This document shows, piece after piece, positions 44,113 through 53,983 of a stretch of 64,000 nucleotides of DNA (its first letter is position 1; every line of letters starts with the position of its first letter). The DNA lies in NCBI RefSeq assembly GCF_900155965.1, contig NZ_FTMG01000015.1, positions 113,531 through 177,530 of the forward strand. Direction: 5' to 3'. The DNA comes from Mucilaginibacter lappiensis. GTDB taxonomy: Bacteria > Bacteroidota > Bacteroidia > Sphingobacteriales > Sphingobacteriaceae. The position numbers and the translations under genes are program-made. Under the pieces are notes generated by a model. That model was not told the origin of the DNA, did no database searches, and was given only the letters and a program-made list of their open reading frames with translations.

Positions 44113-44859
44113 CTATTTTTGGCAAGTGATGACCGTTTGAATAATAATTTTAGTGTCCTCTGGGTCGCGTACCTGAATACAGTCCGCACCGGTGGTTTTA
44201 GCAGGATGATCATTTCCACCTTCAAATAGGGCATCGCCGATAAAGAGCATGTCTGCTATGCCTATCTTTAATACTTCTTCCAGTTTGTGCATTCCGTAAG
44301 CTTTATCTATACCTGGTTTGGTAATATCTATGGAAGTTGCACCACCCAGGTTAATCGCGAATTCGGGGATCATTTTTTCCAAAAGGATTTTTATCTTTTT
44401 CCTTTTTTTGAAATCAGGATCCCAGGCTTTTTTTGGCTCCAGAGGTGCCTGCTGGCCCAGCGCGGAAAAAGTGATCTGGCTATCCCGGTCTTCTATTTGA
44501 TCGCCCCAGGTTTTTTCTGCTTTAAAACCCGATTGTTCAACCGCTTTTTTTAAGGAAGTTTCAATTTTTTGCTTTTGCGCATCTGTAAAATTCTCAGCAT
44601 ATAGCTTCTTCCAATCACCTTTTTCATAACTATAAAATTGGGTACCACAGGTCGGCAAAATCGACAATTTTGAAAGATCGCTTCCTAGCGGCAGGTGGGC
44701 GATCACCTGCTTTTCAAATTGCGGCCAAGCGCCGCCGGATATAATTGCGATCCGTGCAACTTTTAGCAAGTCATGAAATAATTTTGCCATTTCTTTATCG
44801 ACAGCCGCTTTACTTTCAGCAAGCGTTCCGTCCAGATCAAATACAATTAACTTTTTCAT
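44113..44859 (-). CDS. HAD-IIB phosphatase, phosphomannomutase-like
   Basis: A soluble protein of 248 residues. The HAD motifs are FDLDGTLAESK (motif I), ISGG, and LFIGDALFEGGNDHPA (motif IV, with the HAD-IIB GDAL-EGGND form). This form is seen in eukaryote-type phosphomannomutases and sugar phosphatases. Its ATG overlaps the TGA of the mannose-6-phosphate isomerase gene by four bases (ATGA), so it should act on mannose phosphate (inference). Confidence 0.85.
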   Translation of the reverse strand: MKKLIVFDLDGTLAESKAAVDKEMAKLFHDLLKVARIAIISGGAWPQFEKQVIAHLPLGSDLSKLSILPTCGTQFYSYEKGDWKKLYAENFTDAQKQKIETSLKKAVEQSGFKAEKTWGDQIEDRDSQITFSALGQQAPLEPKKAWDPDFKKRKKIKILLEKMIPEFAINLGGATSIDITKPGIDKAYGMHKLEEVLKIGIADMLFIGDALFEGGNDHPAKTTGADCIQVRDPEDTKIIIQTVITCQK

Positions 44860-45860
44860 TGAGGGTTAGTTAGTGGCATCTGTTTATCAGGTATAGCTAT
44901 TTCCAGCAGTGTAATTTCATTATCTGGCCGAAAGTTGCATTGTCCGACAGATGCAGGTAACAGCATCACATCTCCTTTATTTATACTGAAATTATGATCC
45001 TCATAGTATAGTTCGCCATTTCCTTCTATACAAACCAAGATACGCGGCTCATTTACGTAGCCTACGGTAAAGGAGGAGTCGTTTTGTGTGCGCCATACTA
45101 TAAAGTGGTCGTCATCGAATAATTTTTCAGTTTTATCTCCTTCGTTAACAGGTATTACGGGCCCAATATTGATCTGCTCAAAATCAATACAAGCGAGCGC
45201 GTCAGCTACCTGTAGCTCGCGATGCTTACCAATTTTCGTATCTGTACGATCCCAGTCATACAGGCGGAAAGTGACATCACTGTTTTCCTGCACTTCAAAA
45301 ACAACCGCTCCCTTAAGGGTATGCACCGTGCCTGAATGGATAAATATACTATCGCCTTGTTTGGGTATAAAGCTATGAAGATGCTTTTCTACGCTATTGC
45401 TTTGCACCGCTTTACTTAAATTTTGCTTGTTAGTCCCAGGTGTTAATCCGGCGTATATCAAGCTGTCTTTTGCCGCTTCCAAAACCACCCAGGCTTCGGT
45501 TTTTCCAGTGTCTCCGTCGGGAATATATTTCTTTTGATTGTCTGATGGATGTACCTGTACTGACAGCACTTCTTTACAGTCTAAAAATTTCAAAAGTAAA
45601 GGAAATCGGTCAAAGCGATCCTTTAATTTTCCCATTAACTCACCAGGATACTGTTTCATCAATTGAGTGATTGTATAGCCTTGTAAAGGCCCGTCAGAAA
45701 CCTTGCTGGCGTGATCCTTTCGGTCGCTAAGTATCCAAGCCTCCCCGATGGGCTCGTTTTTTGGCAAGGGCTTGTAGAGCAGGCTTTCTAATTTCCTGCC
45801 GCCCCATAAACGATACTGGTAGACCGGCTCGAATTTTAAAGGATATAATATACTTTTCAT
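44856..45860 (-). CDS. manA: Mannose-6-phosphate isomerase, class I
   Basis: A protein of 334 residues of the type I (cupin) family. Zn-site residues are in KFLDCKEVLSVQVHPSD (Gln-Val-His) and in KTEAWVV; the C-terminal cupin has FIHSGTVHTLKGAVVFEVQE. It interconverts mannose 6-phosphate and fructose 6-phosphate. The N-terminus FEPVYQYRLWGGRKLESLL is typical. First gene of a two-gene operon, divergent from the PIG-L/GT4 operon. Confidence 0.9.
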   Translation of the reverse strand: MKSILYPLKFEPVYQYRLWGGRKLESLLYKPLPKNEPIGEAWILSDRKDHASKVSDGPLQGYTITQLMKQYPGELMGKLKDRFDRFPLLLKFLDCKEVLSVQVHPSDNQKKYIPDGDTGKTEAWVVLEAAKDSLIYAGLTPGTNKQNLSKAVQSNSVEKHLHSFIPKQGDSIFIHSGTVHTLKGAVVFEVQENSDVTFRLYDWDRTDTKIGKHRELQVADALACIDFEQINIGPVIPVNEGDKTEKLFDDDHFIVWRTQNDSSFTVGYVNEPRILVCIEGNGELYYEDHNFSINKGDVMLLPASVGQCNFRPDNEITLLEIAIPDKQMPLTNPQ

Positions 45861-46105
45861 ACCATGTATTAAGCTTAATTATCCAAATAAGTTTCATTAA
45901 TTGAATAACTACACTGATTTATTAGACAGGTAATTTCCTTGGCAATGAATGATGTTAATACATTGGGCGAGATTGCCGATGATCTGGATCTCGTTTTTTA
46001 ACTAGTTATAGTTATTGCTCACTCGCCTAAACTCTGTCTATTCCAGCCTTAATTTTACCTGGTGTTTAAAAACTATTTACCGTAATAAACGTTTTTATAA
46101 ACCAG

Positions 46106-46735
46106 ATGAGGGAAAAAAGAAAAAACGTGGCCATTATTGTGGCACATCCTGATGATGAGACGCTATGGGTAGGTGGAACTATTTTAAAAAATCGTGACTG
46201 GCAATGTTTTATCGCTTGCCTATGCCGGAAAAATGACCTGGATCGGGCTCCTAAATTTGAAAAGGTCTTGAATATTCTAGGTGCTAAAGGAGTGATGGGA
46301 GATATGGATGATAGCCCGGAGCAAAGACCATTACCCGATGTTTTGGTAGAGGAATCTATCCTTGAATTATTGCCATCAACACACTTTGACCTTATCATAA
46401 CACATAGTATTTATGGAGAATATACAAGGCACCGACGGCATGAGGAAATTGGTAAGGCCATAATTAATTTATGGCACTCCGCTCTATTAACCACCAGCGA
46501 GCTCTGGACTTTTGCCTTCGAGGATCACCAAAAAGCCAATTTTCCAACAGCGATAAAAAAAGCATCGATATTTTACTCGCTACCACAGGAAATATGGGAG
46601 AATAAATACAGCATTGTTACTAATACCTATGGATTTAATCCGGAAAGTTGGGAGGCTAAGACCACTCCAAAAGAAGAGGCCTTCTGGAGATTTTTAAATG
46701 CCGATCAGGCTTATAATTGGTTAGCCCACAAATAA
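46106..46735 (+). CDS. PIG-L family deacetylase
   Basis: A soluble protein of 209 residues with the Zn motif AHPDDE (VAHPDDETLWVGG) at the N-terminus and the third ligand region in ITHSIYGEYTRHRRHEEIG. Members remove the acetyl group from N-acetylglucosamine-containing substrates. It ends 4 bases before a GT4 glycosyltransferase, so it may modify a sugar made or used by that enzyme. Confidence 0.9.
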   Translation: MREKRKNVAIIVAHPDDETLWVGGTILKNRDWQCFIACLCRKNDLDRAPKFEKVLNILGAKGVMGDMDDSPEQRPLPDVLVEESILELLPSTHFDLIITHSIYGEYTRHRRHEEIGKAIINLWHSALLTTSELWTFAFEDHQKANFPTAIKKASIFYSLPQEIWENKYSIVTNTYGFNPESWEAKTTPKEEAFWRFLNADQAYNWLAHK

Positions 46736-46739
46736 CGAT

Positions 46740-47882
46740 ATGAAAGTTTTACTGCTGTACGATTATCCGGCATCTCCTAGTGGCCTGGCAACCCAGGGTG
46801 AACTGCTTTATAAAGGTCTATTGGAGATGGGAGTAGAGGCTTTTGCGGTGCACTGCGAATCTCCCCAGGAAAAGGAATGGTATTATCGCTGGTTTAAGCC
46901 GGACGTGGTAGTAGGAATAGGCTATTGGGGGCATACCCCCGACCTGATACTTCACCCGCAGAAATTTGGAATGCAGCCGGTTCCCTGGTTAGTTGCCAAT
47001 GGTTATATTGCCAATTACCAGGATGTATTGAATAAACTGCCACTAATTTTGGTTACCTCCAACTGGGTAAAGGAAATGTATGTACGGGATGGAATAAATG
47101 GTGATAATATCGAAGTGTTACCCGTAGGCTGTAATACAGATACTTTTATACCGCATCACAAAGAAGATCCTAAAATTGCATCAGTGAGGGAGGCATTGGG
47201 TATATCACCGGATGAATTGATGCTGTTAACTGTTGGCGGTGATGCAGCCTCCAAAGGCGCGCAAGAGGTTATGCAGGCGCTCGCTTTGATCAAAGACAAA
47301 ATCCCAGCCTGGAAATACGTTTGTAAAGTATGGCCGCAGCCACGAACCGATCTGCAAAACCAGGCAGACAAGGAGTTGGCTAAAACGCTGCGTATTGAAG
47401 AGCATATGATTTATGCAACCAGCATTACATCCCGGAATTTTATGCCCTATTTGATAAACGCCTGTGATATATATGCAGCGCCCTCGCGTCTGGAAGGTTT
47501 TGGAATGTTGCAGGTGGAGGCAAATGCTTGTGAGAAACCGGTAATCGCCATGAAGGCAATGGGCATGCTGGATACCATGGTTGATGGAGAGACCGCTCTG
47601 CTTGCCAATATCGGAAAACATATTGTGGTAGACCATGTTATTTTAGGAAAGGTTGCTGGTTATGAAGAAAATCATAGAGTAGAATTTGATATTCCCCGTA
47701 CCGTAGATTACCGTGCAAACGTGGATGACATCGCTGCGGGTTTATTGGAATTGATGAACCATCCTTTAAAAAGGATTGAATTAGGTACCGCAGGCCGAAA
47801 ACGCGTTATTGAGCATTTTGACTACAGAATAGTAGCCAAAAAATTTGTTGACATAGTAACCCGTAAATTAAGGGTTACTTAA
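46740..47882 (+). CDS. Glycosyltransferase family 4
   Basis: A GT-B enzyme of 380 residues. C-terminal GT4 signs: LLTVGGDAASKGAQEVMQAL and the acceptor E-x7-E motif region AAPSRLEGFGMLQVEANACE. The N-terminal half (SPSGLATQGELLYKGLLEMG) is the acceptor part. It transfers a sugar from a nucleotide donor; the mannose genes opposite suggest GDP-mannose (inference). Cotranscribed with the deacetylase and the hydrolase. Confidence 0.9.
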   Translation: MKVLLLYDYPASPSGLATQGELLYKGLLEMGVEAFAVHCESPQEKEWYYRWFKPDVVVGIGYWGHTPDLILHPQKFGMQPVPWLVANGYIANYQDVLNKLPLILVTSNWVKEMYVRDGINGDNIEVLPVGCNTDTFIPHHKEDPKIASVREALGISPDELMLLTVGGDAASKGAQEVMQALALIKDKIPAWKYVCKVWPQPRTDLQNQADKELAKTLRIEEHMIYATSITSRNFMPYLINACDIYAAPSRLEGFGMLQVEANACEKPVIAMKAMGMLDTMVDGETALLANIGKHIVVDHVILGKVAGYEENHRVEFDIPRTVDYRANVDDIAAGLLELMNHPLKRIELGTAGRKRVIEHFDYRIVAKKFVDIVTRKLRVT

Positions 47883-47893
47883 AGCAATAGCCT

Positions 47894-49057
47894 ATGGAAA
47901 CAATAAATTGGCTGGAGATCGAAGCAGCAAAAAACGCCGCTGTTGAAGTATTGATCCATAATTCAGATGGGCCATTCCATGGTTTACCACGTACTGCAGG
48001 ATGGGGATACCCCGAGCCTTATACCCGCGACCTGATGTTTTCAATTTTAGGGATAGCGGTGAGCGGCAACCAACAACTTATCGAAAGCATTCGTAAAGTT
48101 TTATTAACGCTGGCAAAAAATCAAACGGTGCACGGGCATATTACTTCTTTGGTACATGATAAAGATGATCGGGGGGCAAGTGACACCACACCGTTATTTT
48201 TGATGGGGGTGGGCATATTCCGTAAGCTTACCGGTGAGAATGAATTTTTGGAGGAGGCTGTACAAAAATCATTAACCTGGATGGTGTACCAAAGTCCATC
48301 AGACAGAATAATGGTGGCTCAGCAACCTACCAGTGATTGGCGTGATGAGCAATGGGTATTAGGTTACGGACTGTTTGTAAATACAATAGTGTACAGTTAT
48401 CTGCGCTTGCTGGGCCAGGATGAACGCGCGGATCAAATGTGCAAAGAAATGAAACGGTTTACAATTGAGGACATGCCAAAGCATAAGTATGAAGGCCTTA
48501 AAGTAAAAAGTAAGCCTTATTATGCTTTTTGGTCGTACAAGGTCTATTGCAGCAAGCGATTCGATTTGCTGGGTAACAGTATTGCTATTCTTTCGGGCTT
48601 GGTATCAGTTTCTAAAGCCGAAGAAATCATAACCTGGATAGAAGAAGAGTGTAGTCAAATGCAGGAGAAAGGTGATCTGGCTATTAATATCCCACCGAAT
48701 TTCTTTCCTTTTGTGCTTCCTGGAGATGCAGATTGGCATCCTCGTTATGAAAGCTTTAATATGCCGGGCAATTATCACAATGGTGGGATATGGCCTTTTA
48801 TATGCGGGTTTTATGTAGCCGCACTTGTTGCCGCAAAACGATACAGGCTTGCAGAACAAAAATTGATGGAGCTTACTAAGCTGGTAAGATTATCCCAGGA
48901 CAAGGCGCTTAAATTTGGTTTTAACGAATGGATAAAGGCTCAGGATGGCAAAGTGATGGGAGTTGACTGGCAGACCTGGAGTGCTGCGTTATACCTGTAT
49001 GCCGCAACCTGCGTTAAAGAAAGAAAGACTCCGTTTTTTGATGAAATGAGAGGATAA
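47894..49057 (+). CDS. MGH1-like glycoside hydrolase (alpha/alpha toroid)
   Basis: A protein of 387 residues with an (alpha/alpha)6 fold similar to amylo-1,6-glucosidase/MGH1-type enzymes: GYPEPYTRDLMFSILGIAVS at the N-terminus, VHDKDDRGASDTTPLFLMGV, and the C-terminal NGGIWPFICGFYVAALVAAK. No signal peptide, so it acts in the cytoplasm. It starts 11 bases after the GT4 gene. A 25-codon fragment of a paralogue lies at 23.5 kb. Confidence 0.8.
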   Translation: METINWLEIEAAKNAAVEVLIHNSDGPFHGLPRTAGWGYPEPYTRDLMFSILGIAVSGNQQLIESIRKVLLTLAKNQTVHGHITSLVHDKDDRGASDTTPLFLMGVGIFRKLTGENEFLEEAVQKSLTWMVYQSPSDRIMVAQQPTSDWRDEQWVLGYGLFVNTIVYSYLRLLGQDERADQMCKEMKRFTIEDMPKHKYEGLKVKSKPYYAFWSYKVYCSKRFDLLGNSIAILSGLVSVSKAEEIITWIEEECSQMQEKGDLAINIPPNFFPFVLPGDADWHPRYESFNMPGNYHNGGIWPFICGFYVAALVAAKRYRLAEQKLMELTKLVRLSQDKALKFGFNEWIKAQDGKVMGVDWQTWSAALYLYAATCVKERKTPFFDEMRG

Positions 49058-49290
49058 TGTAGATATTACAACAGGCTTAACCCAACAATTCTGCACACTT
49101 TAGAGCAACGGGTTTTGTCTATGAGAACGGAAATAGCAATTAATTGTTAGAATGTTGTAACGATCAAGGTTCTGGAACACCTGTTTGTAATTTATGGAAT
49201 GATTTGGTGTATAAGTTATTATGAAATTTGGGTCCACTCCTAAAACATATGGAATGGTATTTGTAAACAATGGCTGTAATGAAAAAGAAG

Positions 49291-49683
49291 ATGAAAGAAG
49301 AAAATATAAAATAAATTGCCAGACTACTGCTTGGCGTAGGTTTGATATTTGCAGGGATGAGCCATCTTACCTTTGCGAGGAAAGACTTTCTGGCGCAGGT
49401 TCCGGACTGGGTTCCTCTAAAAACGGATGACATGGTTATGTATTCAGGTATGGTTGAAATAGCTTTAGGAAGCGCGTTGGTTTTTACCCCTGAAAAGTAT
49501 AAAAGAAACGTAGGAAAGGTAGCCGCTGCTTTTTTTACCGCTGTTTTCCCTGGCAATATTTCTCAATTCGTTCATAAGAGAAACGCGTTCGGTTTAAATT
49601 CTGATCTTAAGAGATTTGTACAACTATTGTTTCAGCCAGCTCTTGTTTATTGGGCAGCAAGAAGTACTGGTAACATTGATTAG
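49291..49683 (+). pseudogene. DoxX-like membrane protein gene with an early stop
   Basis: The frame reads MKEENIK, then TAA (49312-49314), then IARLLLGVGLIFAGMSHLTF and on to the natural end AARSTGNID. The body matches DoxX-like proteins (FAGMSHLTFARKDFLAQVPD, FPGNISQFVHKRNAFGLNSD) with about four helices. The stop is at codon 8, so either the gene is inactivated, or translation begins inside (TTG at 49342, losing part of helix 1). The rest is open, so the damage is recent or the alternative start is used. Confidence 0.65.
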
Positions 49684-49818
49684 TAATAATGCCACTGTTT
49701 AAGTACGGACTAATATCATCGAAATAATGAGGTCAAATTTATATGTAATCAATGCCAATAAGCCCCGGTACCATATTTGTGCTCACTTTGATAACTGTCA
49801 ATGATGATTTAGTTCGGT

Positions 49819-50331
49819 TTAATTGACTGCTTGCAAGTACTCTTCAGCAACCAGTAAAAAAAGTTTGGAGTTGTCTTTAGCTATATCCAGACATTCGGTT
49901 ACCAATTGCGCATATTCCCGGAGTTCTGGTCTTAAAGCCAAAAGATTTAATATTTTACTGGCACCAACCTGCAAGTGTTCGATCACGCCCATATAAAAAA
50001 TAATGGACATGTCACTTTCATACCGATATGATTTATCGTCTTGCACCTGATCCAATGCCTCCTTTATAATGGCATTCATACCAATACAATAATCTTTTAG
50101 GGCCGATTCGTTTAAACTTTTGAATATGGTTTTTAAACTGATCATTTGGGTATGGGTGTCATCCAGTTGTTCTGACAAGGCAAGCTTTAACGTATTAAAG
50201 TTGGAGTTGTTAATTAACGTCGGTAAATTATCGATCAGATGGTTTTTGGCAGAGTAAAGAATGCTTAACTGATTGATAAAAATGGAACGAATAGCTAAAT
50301 TGCCTAAAGTGTTTGGGTATGACAGATCCAT
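49819..50331 (-). CDS. DUF892/YciF-like ferritin-fold protein
   Basis: A protein of 170 residues, all helical, with the layout of the DUF892 (YciF) family: FINQLSILYSAKNHLIDNLP corresponds to FLDEL-DLYDAEKQLL-LP, and LSEQLDDTHTQMISL to the second helix. The usual iron-ligand Glu of the first helix is replaced (SAKNH for DAEKQ) and the fourth helix has GVIEHLQVGASKIL. I therefore doubt di-iron binding. Stress proteins of this family are expressed in stationary phase. Confidence 0.7.
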   Translation of the reverse strand: MDLSYPNTLGNLAIRSIFINQLSILYSAKNHLIDNLPTLINNSNFNTLKLALSEQLDDTHTQMISLKTIFKSLNESALKDYCIGMNAIIKEALDQVQDDKSYRYESDMSIIFYMGVIEHLQVGASKILNLLALRPELREYAQLVTECLDIAKDNSKLFLLVAEEYLQAVN

Positions 50332-50687
50332 GGTTAAGCCCTATATTTTTCAAAACACAAAATGGAGTTTTGATCAAGGCAATTATTAAAGATATGGAAT
50401 TTAATTCTATAAGATTTTGCTCCAGAGTTTTTTAATTGAATGTCGAAAGTGCTTAACGGAATTATTTTTTTCACTCGGACCTTCTTCTGTAGAAGGGTTC
50501 GCTTTTTACAGAACAGGTATGCTTCTTTAACTATTATTCCGGAAAGGTGCCGATTGGCTTATGTGTACAATACTCAACGAAGTATTTTTCGTCATTTTTT
50601 AATCACTTCAAACAAATTTTTAACATTTTCAAAATAGGGCATCAAATGTTAACGAATAATTTAAAAAGAAATCATTTGCCAAGAACG
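50332..50687. other. Intergenic stretch with a short hairpin
   Basis: No gene seen. A stem CCTTCT/AGAAGG (50480-50496) followed by TTTTT at 50502 could be a plus-strand terminator, though no plus-strand gene precedes it closely. Confidence 0.4.
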
Positions 50688-53453
50688 TTATTTTACTTCA
50701 AACTTGTAATTGCCTGATCCACATTTAATCATCACCGCCCCATTGATATGATCAGGTTTTATTAGTTTTTCATTTTCATATACTTTTGAACTGCCGACAA
50801 CCGGTAAGTAAATATTCGCAGTTACATTGACCGGTATAGTTACTGACAATGTAAATTTGCCGCCGTCTTTTTTCCACGAGGTTTTTACCCAGCCATATGG
50901 GGAATGAAAACTGCCGCTGGCTGAATTAATGTCGCCGACCGGCTGTGGCCTGATCCTTAATGTTTTAAAACCAACTGAATTGCTTTCCTGGTCGATCCCC
51001 GCCAGACCGCTGTAAAACCATTCCATAACGTGCCCAAGCATCAGGTGGTTATTGGATACTTCCTGGAGCGCTGGCCATGATTCGGTCAACGCAGTTGCCC
51101 CTTTCTTTAACTGATAACCGTAACCCGGAACATCATCCCGGTTGTTCATCTTATAGATGACCTCAGATTTTCCCCCTTTATCCAAAGCATCCACCAGAAA
51201 ATGGAACCCGATGTCACCTGCAGTCAATTTATAATTATGGGAGATGATAGAATCGCAAAGATTCTTCAAAACAGCGCTCCTGTAAGGCGTGTTAACTAAC
51301 CCGACACTTAGAGGCATGGCCATGGCTGTCTGGCTGCCTGTTGAGTAAACCGCATTGTTTTTATCAAAGAATTTTGTGTTAAAAGCTGCCTTAATTTCTT
51401 TTGCCTGAAGATCGTATTTAACAACATCTGCTTTTTGGTTTAAAATTGCCGCCATCTTACCCAACAAAACGACATCATAATAATATATGGCTGTGGCGGT
51501 AAGCGCTTTCGGTGTTAGTTGTGCCTCTCCTGGCCTGCCTGGACCGTAGTCAAACCAATCGCCAAGTCCATAGGATAAAATCTGATGGTCGGACTTGTTC
51601 TGCAGGTACTGTACATACTTTTTCATCATGGGGTAAGCCTTTTGAACAACATTTTCGTCATGATACCAGGAATATAGTAACCAGGGCATGATAACACCTG
51701 CACTTCCCCATTCGGGTGAATCCAGAAACCCATCTTGAAACTTTACAAATTCAGGAGCGATGTCCGGAATGAAGCCCTCCGGTGTTTGCGCATCAATGAG
51801 CTCGTTTACCAGTTTACGGTACAAACCATAATTATCAAAATTATAATGAATGGAAGCACCCATGAGGTAGTTCTGTTCAAGCCAGCTGAGTTTTTCCCGG
51901 TGAGGGCAATCTGTTACTACACTTTGCAAGTTGCTTTTTATAGCCCAGTTAATGAGGGTATAGATCCTGTTAAAAAGCTCATTAGAGCAGGTAAATGTTC
52001 CATTAGCCGGGGAAGAGTTACGGGTATGTAAAAACTTCAGGCTAACGACTTCAGGCAAAGAAGACGATCCGGCATGACCTGCAGGCTTGGCTCCATCTAC
52101 CTGGATATAACGCAACCCATAATAAGTAAATCGCGGATGCCAGGTTTCTATGCTATCACCTTTTAAGGTATAGGACAGGTAATAAGGCTCGCCTGTCGCG
52201 GCCTGATTGGCCATATTATCCTTGTTTAATATTTCAGACGGGATTAACTTCACCGTTTGCCCCCGGTGTCCCTTTATTTTTATTTCAGGTATGCCGGACG
52301 CATTTTGACCAAAGTCATAAACAAAAACCATGGATTTGGGTTCGTTGATCTTTATGGCGCTGAAAGAATCCATAATAGCCACAGGATGATCCAGATCAGA
52401 AGTCAATTTACCTAAAGGTGCTTTTACCAGTTCCGCATTCTTCCAGTTTTTATCATAAAAGCCGGGTTTATTCCAACCGGTCAGCTCCATTCTCGCATCA
52501 TAATCTTCTCCTGCATAGATGCTATTGAAAGTTATGGGAGAAGAGGCCGTTTTCCAACTGCTGTTGCTGATCAGGTCTTCGGTTGTTCCGTCCTCATAGT
52601 TTATTTTAATGCGGGATAATAGTTTGGGCATACCGAAAGCATCCACCAGCTTAAAATACCGTTCCCGGTTAATGTTATAAAAACCATTTCCCAGCATGAC
52701 ACCCACACTGTTTGTTCCTTGCTTGACCAGGGATGTTATATCCAATACGTTATAAAGACATGTTTTATCATAATAAGTCCAGCCAGGAGCCAAAAACGCC
52801 TTACCAACCTTCTCTCCGTTAATACTCAATTCATAATGGCCAAGGCCACTTATAAAAGCAAATGCGCTGGCAACCTTTTTGCTAATTTTAAAATCTTTCC
52901 TAAACAAAGGGCTTACAGGTCTTTGCAGGCATTTACCCTTCATTTGGTTAGCATACGGGGCATGTACTCCCGGTACAACCCGCATGGAATCTGCAAGATC
53001 TTCGTAACCTATCCATTTGGCATTTTGCCAATCCTTTGTGTTCTCCAAACCTGTGCAAAAAGAATCAACCTCACTCCAGATCGAAGGCAGACCTTTTTTA
53101 TCCCAAACCTTCACTTTCCAGAAATATACCGTTGCTGGTTTTAACTTATTTCCTCGATAAGGGATCATGATACTATTGTTTCCTGGAATTTTTCCGCTGT
53201 TCCATACATCAAACTCATTGGCTATTAGTTTTGCCTTGGATGAAGATACTCCTATTTGGTATGCGTTTTGAGTTTCAGACTGATCTTTAGCACTTAGTTC
53301 CCAGCCGAAATGAAAATTAGCCGTTGACACGCCTAAGGGATGTTGGTTATTTTCACATAGGGTAGTCTCTATCCGCAACTGAGCGTAGCTTGCAGTCGCC
53401 GCAATAAAAATCAATATAAAGAAGGAGATACAAGATTTAATTAGGTTATTCAT
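50688..53453 (-). CDS. GH78 alpha-L-rhamnosidase
   Basis: A secreted enzyme of 921 residues (signal SCISFFILIFIAATASYAQ). Family landmarks: ENNQHPLGVSTANFHFGWEL at the N-terminal domain, KDFKISKKVASAFAFISGLG, YYDKTCLYNVLDITSLVKQG, then the catalytic (alpha/alpha)6 domain with VVTDCPHREKLSWLEQNYLM and LSYGLGDWFDYGPGRPGE (acid residues in the Asp/Glu set), and a C-terminal beta domain. It removes terminal rhamnose from glycans or glycosides. The Met before NNLIKSC is chosen because MYLKP... precedes the signal peptide. Confidence 0.92.
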   Translation of the reverse strand: MNNLIKSCISFFILIFIAATASYAQLRIETTLCENNQHPLGVSTANFHFGWELSAKDQSETQNAYQIGVSSSKAKLIANEFDVWNSGKIPGNNSIMIPYRGNKLKPATVYFWKVKVWDKKGLPSIWSEVDSFCTGLENTKDWQNAKWIGYEDLADSMRVVPGVHAPYANQMKGKCLQRPVSPLFRKDFKISKKVASAFAFISGLGHYELSINGEKVGKAFLAPGWTYYDKTCLYNVLDITSLVKQGTNSVGVMLGNGFYNINRERYFKLVDAFGMPKLLSRIKINYEDGTTEDLISNSSWKTASSPITFNSIYAGEDYDARMELTGWNKPGFYDKNWKNAELVKAPLGKLTSDLDHPVAIMDSFSAIKINEPKSMVFVYDFGQNASGIPEIKIKGHRGQTVKLIPSEILNKDNMANQAATGEPYYLSYTLKGDSIETWHPRFTYYGLRYIQVDGAKPAGHAGSSSLPEVVSLKFLHTRNSSPANGTFTCSNELFNRIYTLINWAIKSNLQSVVTDCPHREKLSWLEQNYLMGASIHYNFDNYGLYRKLVNELIDAQTPEGFIPDIAPEFVKFQDGFLDSPEWGSAGVIMPWLLYSWYHDENVVQKAYPMMKKYVQYLQNKSDHQILSYGLGDWFDYGPGRPGEAQLTPKALTATAIYYYDVVLLGKMAAILNQKADVVKYDLQAKEIKAAFNTKFFDKNNAVYSTGSQTAMAMPLSVGLVNTPYRSAVLKNLCDSIISHNYKLTAGDIGFHFLVDALDKGGKSEVIYKMNNRDDVPGYGYQLKKGATALTESWPALQEVSNNHLMLGHVMEWFYSGLAGIDQESNSVGFKTLRIRPQPVGDINSASGSFHSPYGWVKTSWKKDGGKFTLSVTIPVNVTANIYLPVVGSSKVYENEKLIKPDHINGAVMIKCGSGNYKFEVK

Positions 53454-53983
53454 TGGCTTCAGATACATACTTATTGCAGTTAGAAAAGAAAACTTAAGTT
53501 GTATGGTTTCTTATGTCAAATTGGTTATAACAAAAATAGTAGAAAACTTTCGAAGTGCATCCTGTACTGTCTTATCATGCTGTCTCATTTTTGCCTTGGT
53601 AACTTAAATCTTACTTTTTGAATAAGTTTACCAAATGTTTTTTTAATAATGTTTAACCGTCTACAGGAGTGATATATCGGGAGAATAAGCTTCTTTTAAC
53701 TGACCTGCATCTTCTAGCATTTTATATTCTTGTGCCGTTGGCGATTTGTTTGTATGCATTCCCTAATGATGGAATAATAACAAAAAATGGCAATGAATGC
53801 GAATTTTTCAAAATCAACATAATACAACAGATTAAAAAACTGGGTAATAAATAAGGCATATTAAAAATCATTCAGTAAATCACCATAAAAGATACCGCTT
53901 GCGTTGCCTGTTATAATAACAGGTGTTTGTTTTTCCAACAACATACCTTAATATTGTAACTTTCTTTATTGACACCCATTTAA
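53454..53983. other. Intergenic stretch, no gene recognised
   Basis: About 530 bases between the rhamnosidase gene (minus) and the small membrane protein gene (plus). A 61-codon plus frame at 53669 shows only a weakly hydrophobic stretch and no family. No clear promoter. Confidence 0.5.

Noticed and set aside
49221..49430. Plus-strand 69-codon frame overlapping the DoxX-like gene
   Set aside because: It is a shadow frame; the DoxX-like similarity is in the other frame.
53669..53854. 61-codon plus-strand frame
   Set aside because: No family, weak start, no promoter.
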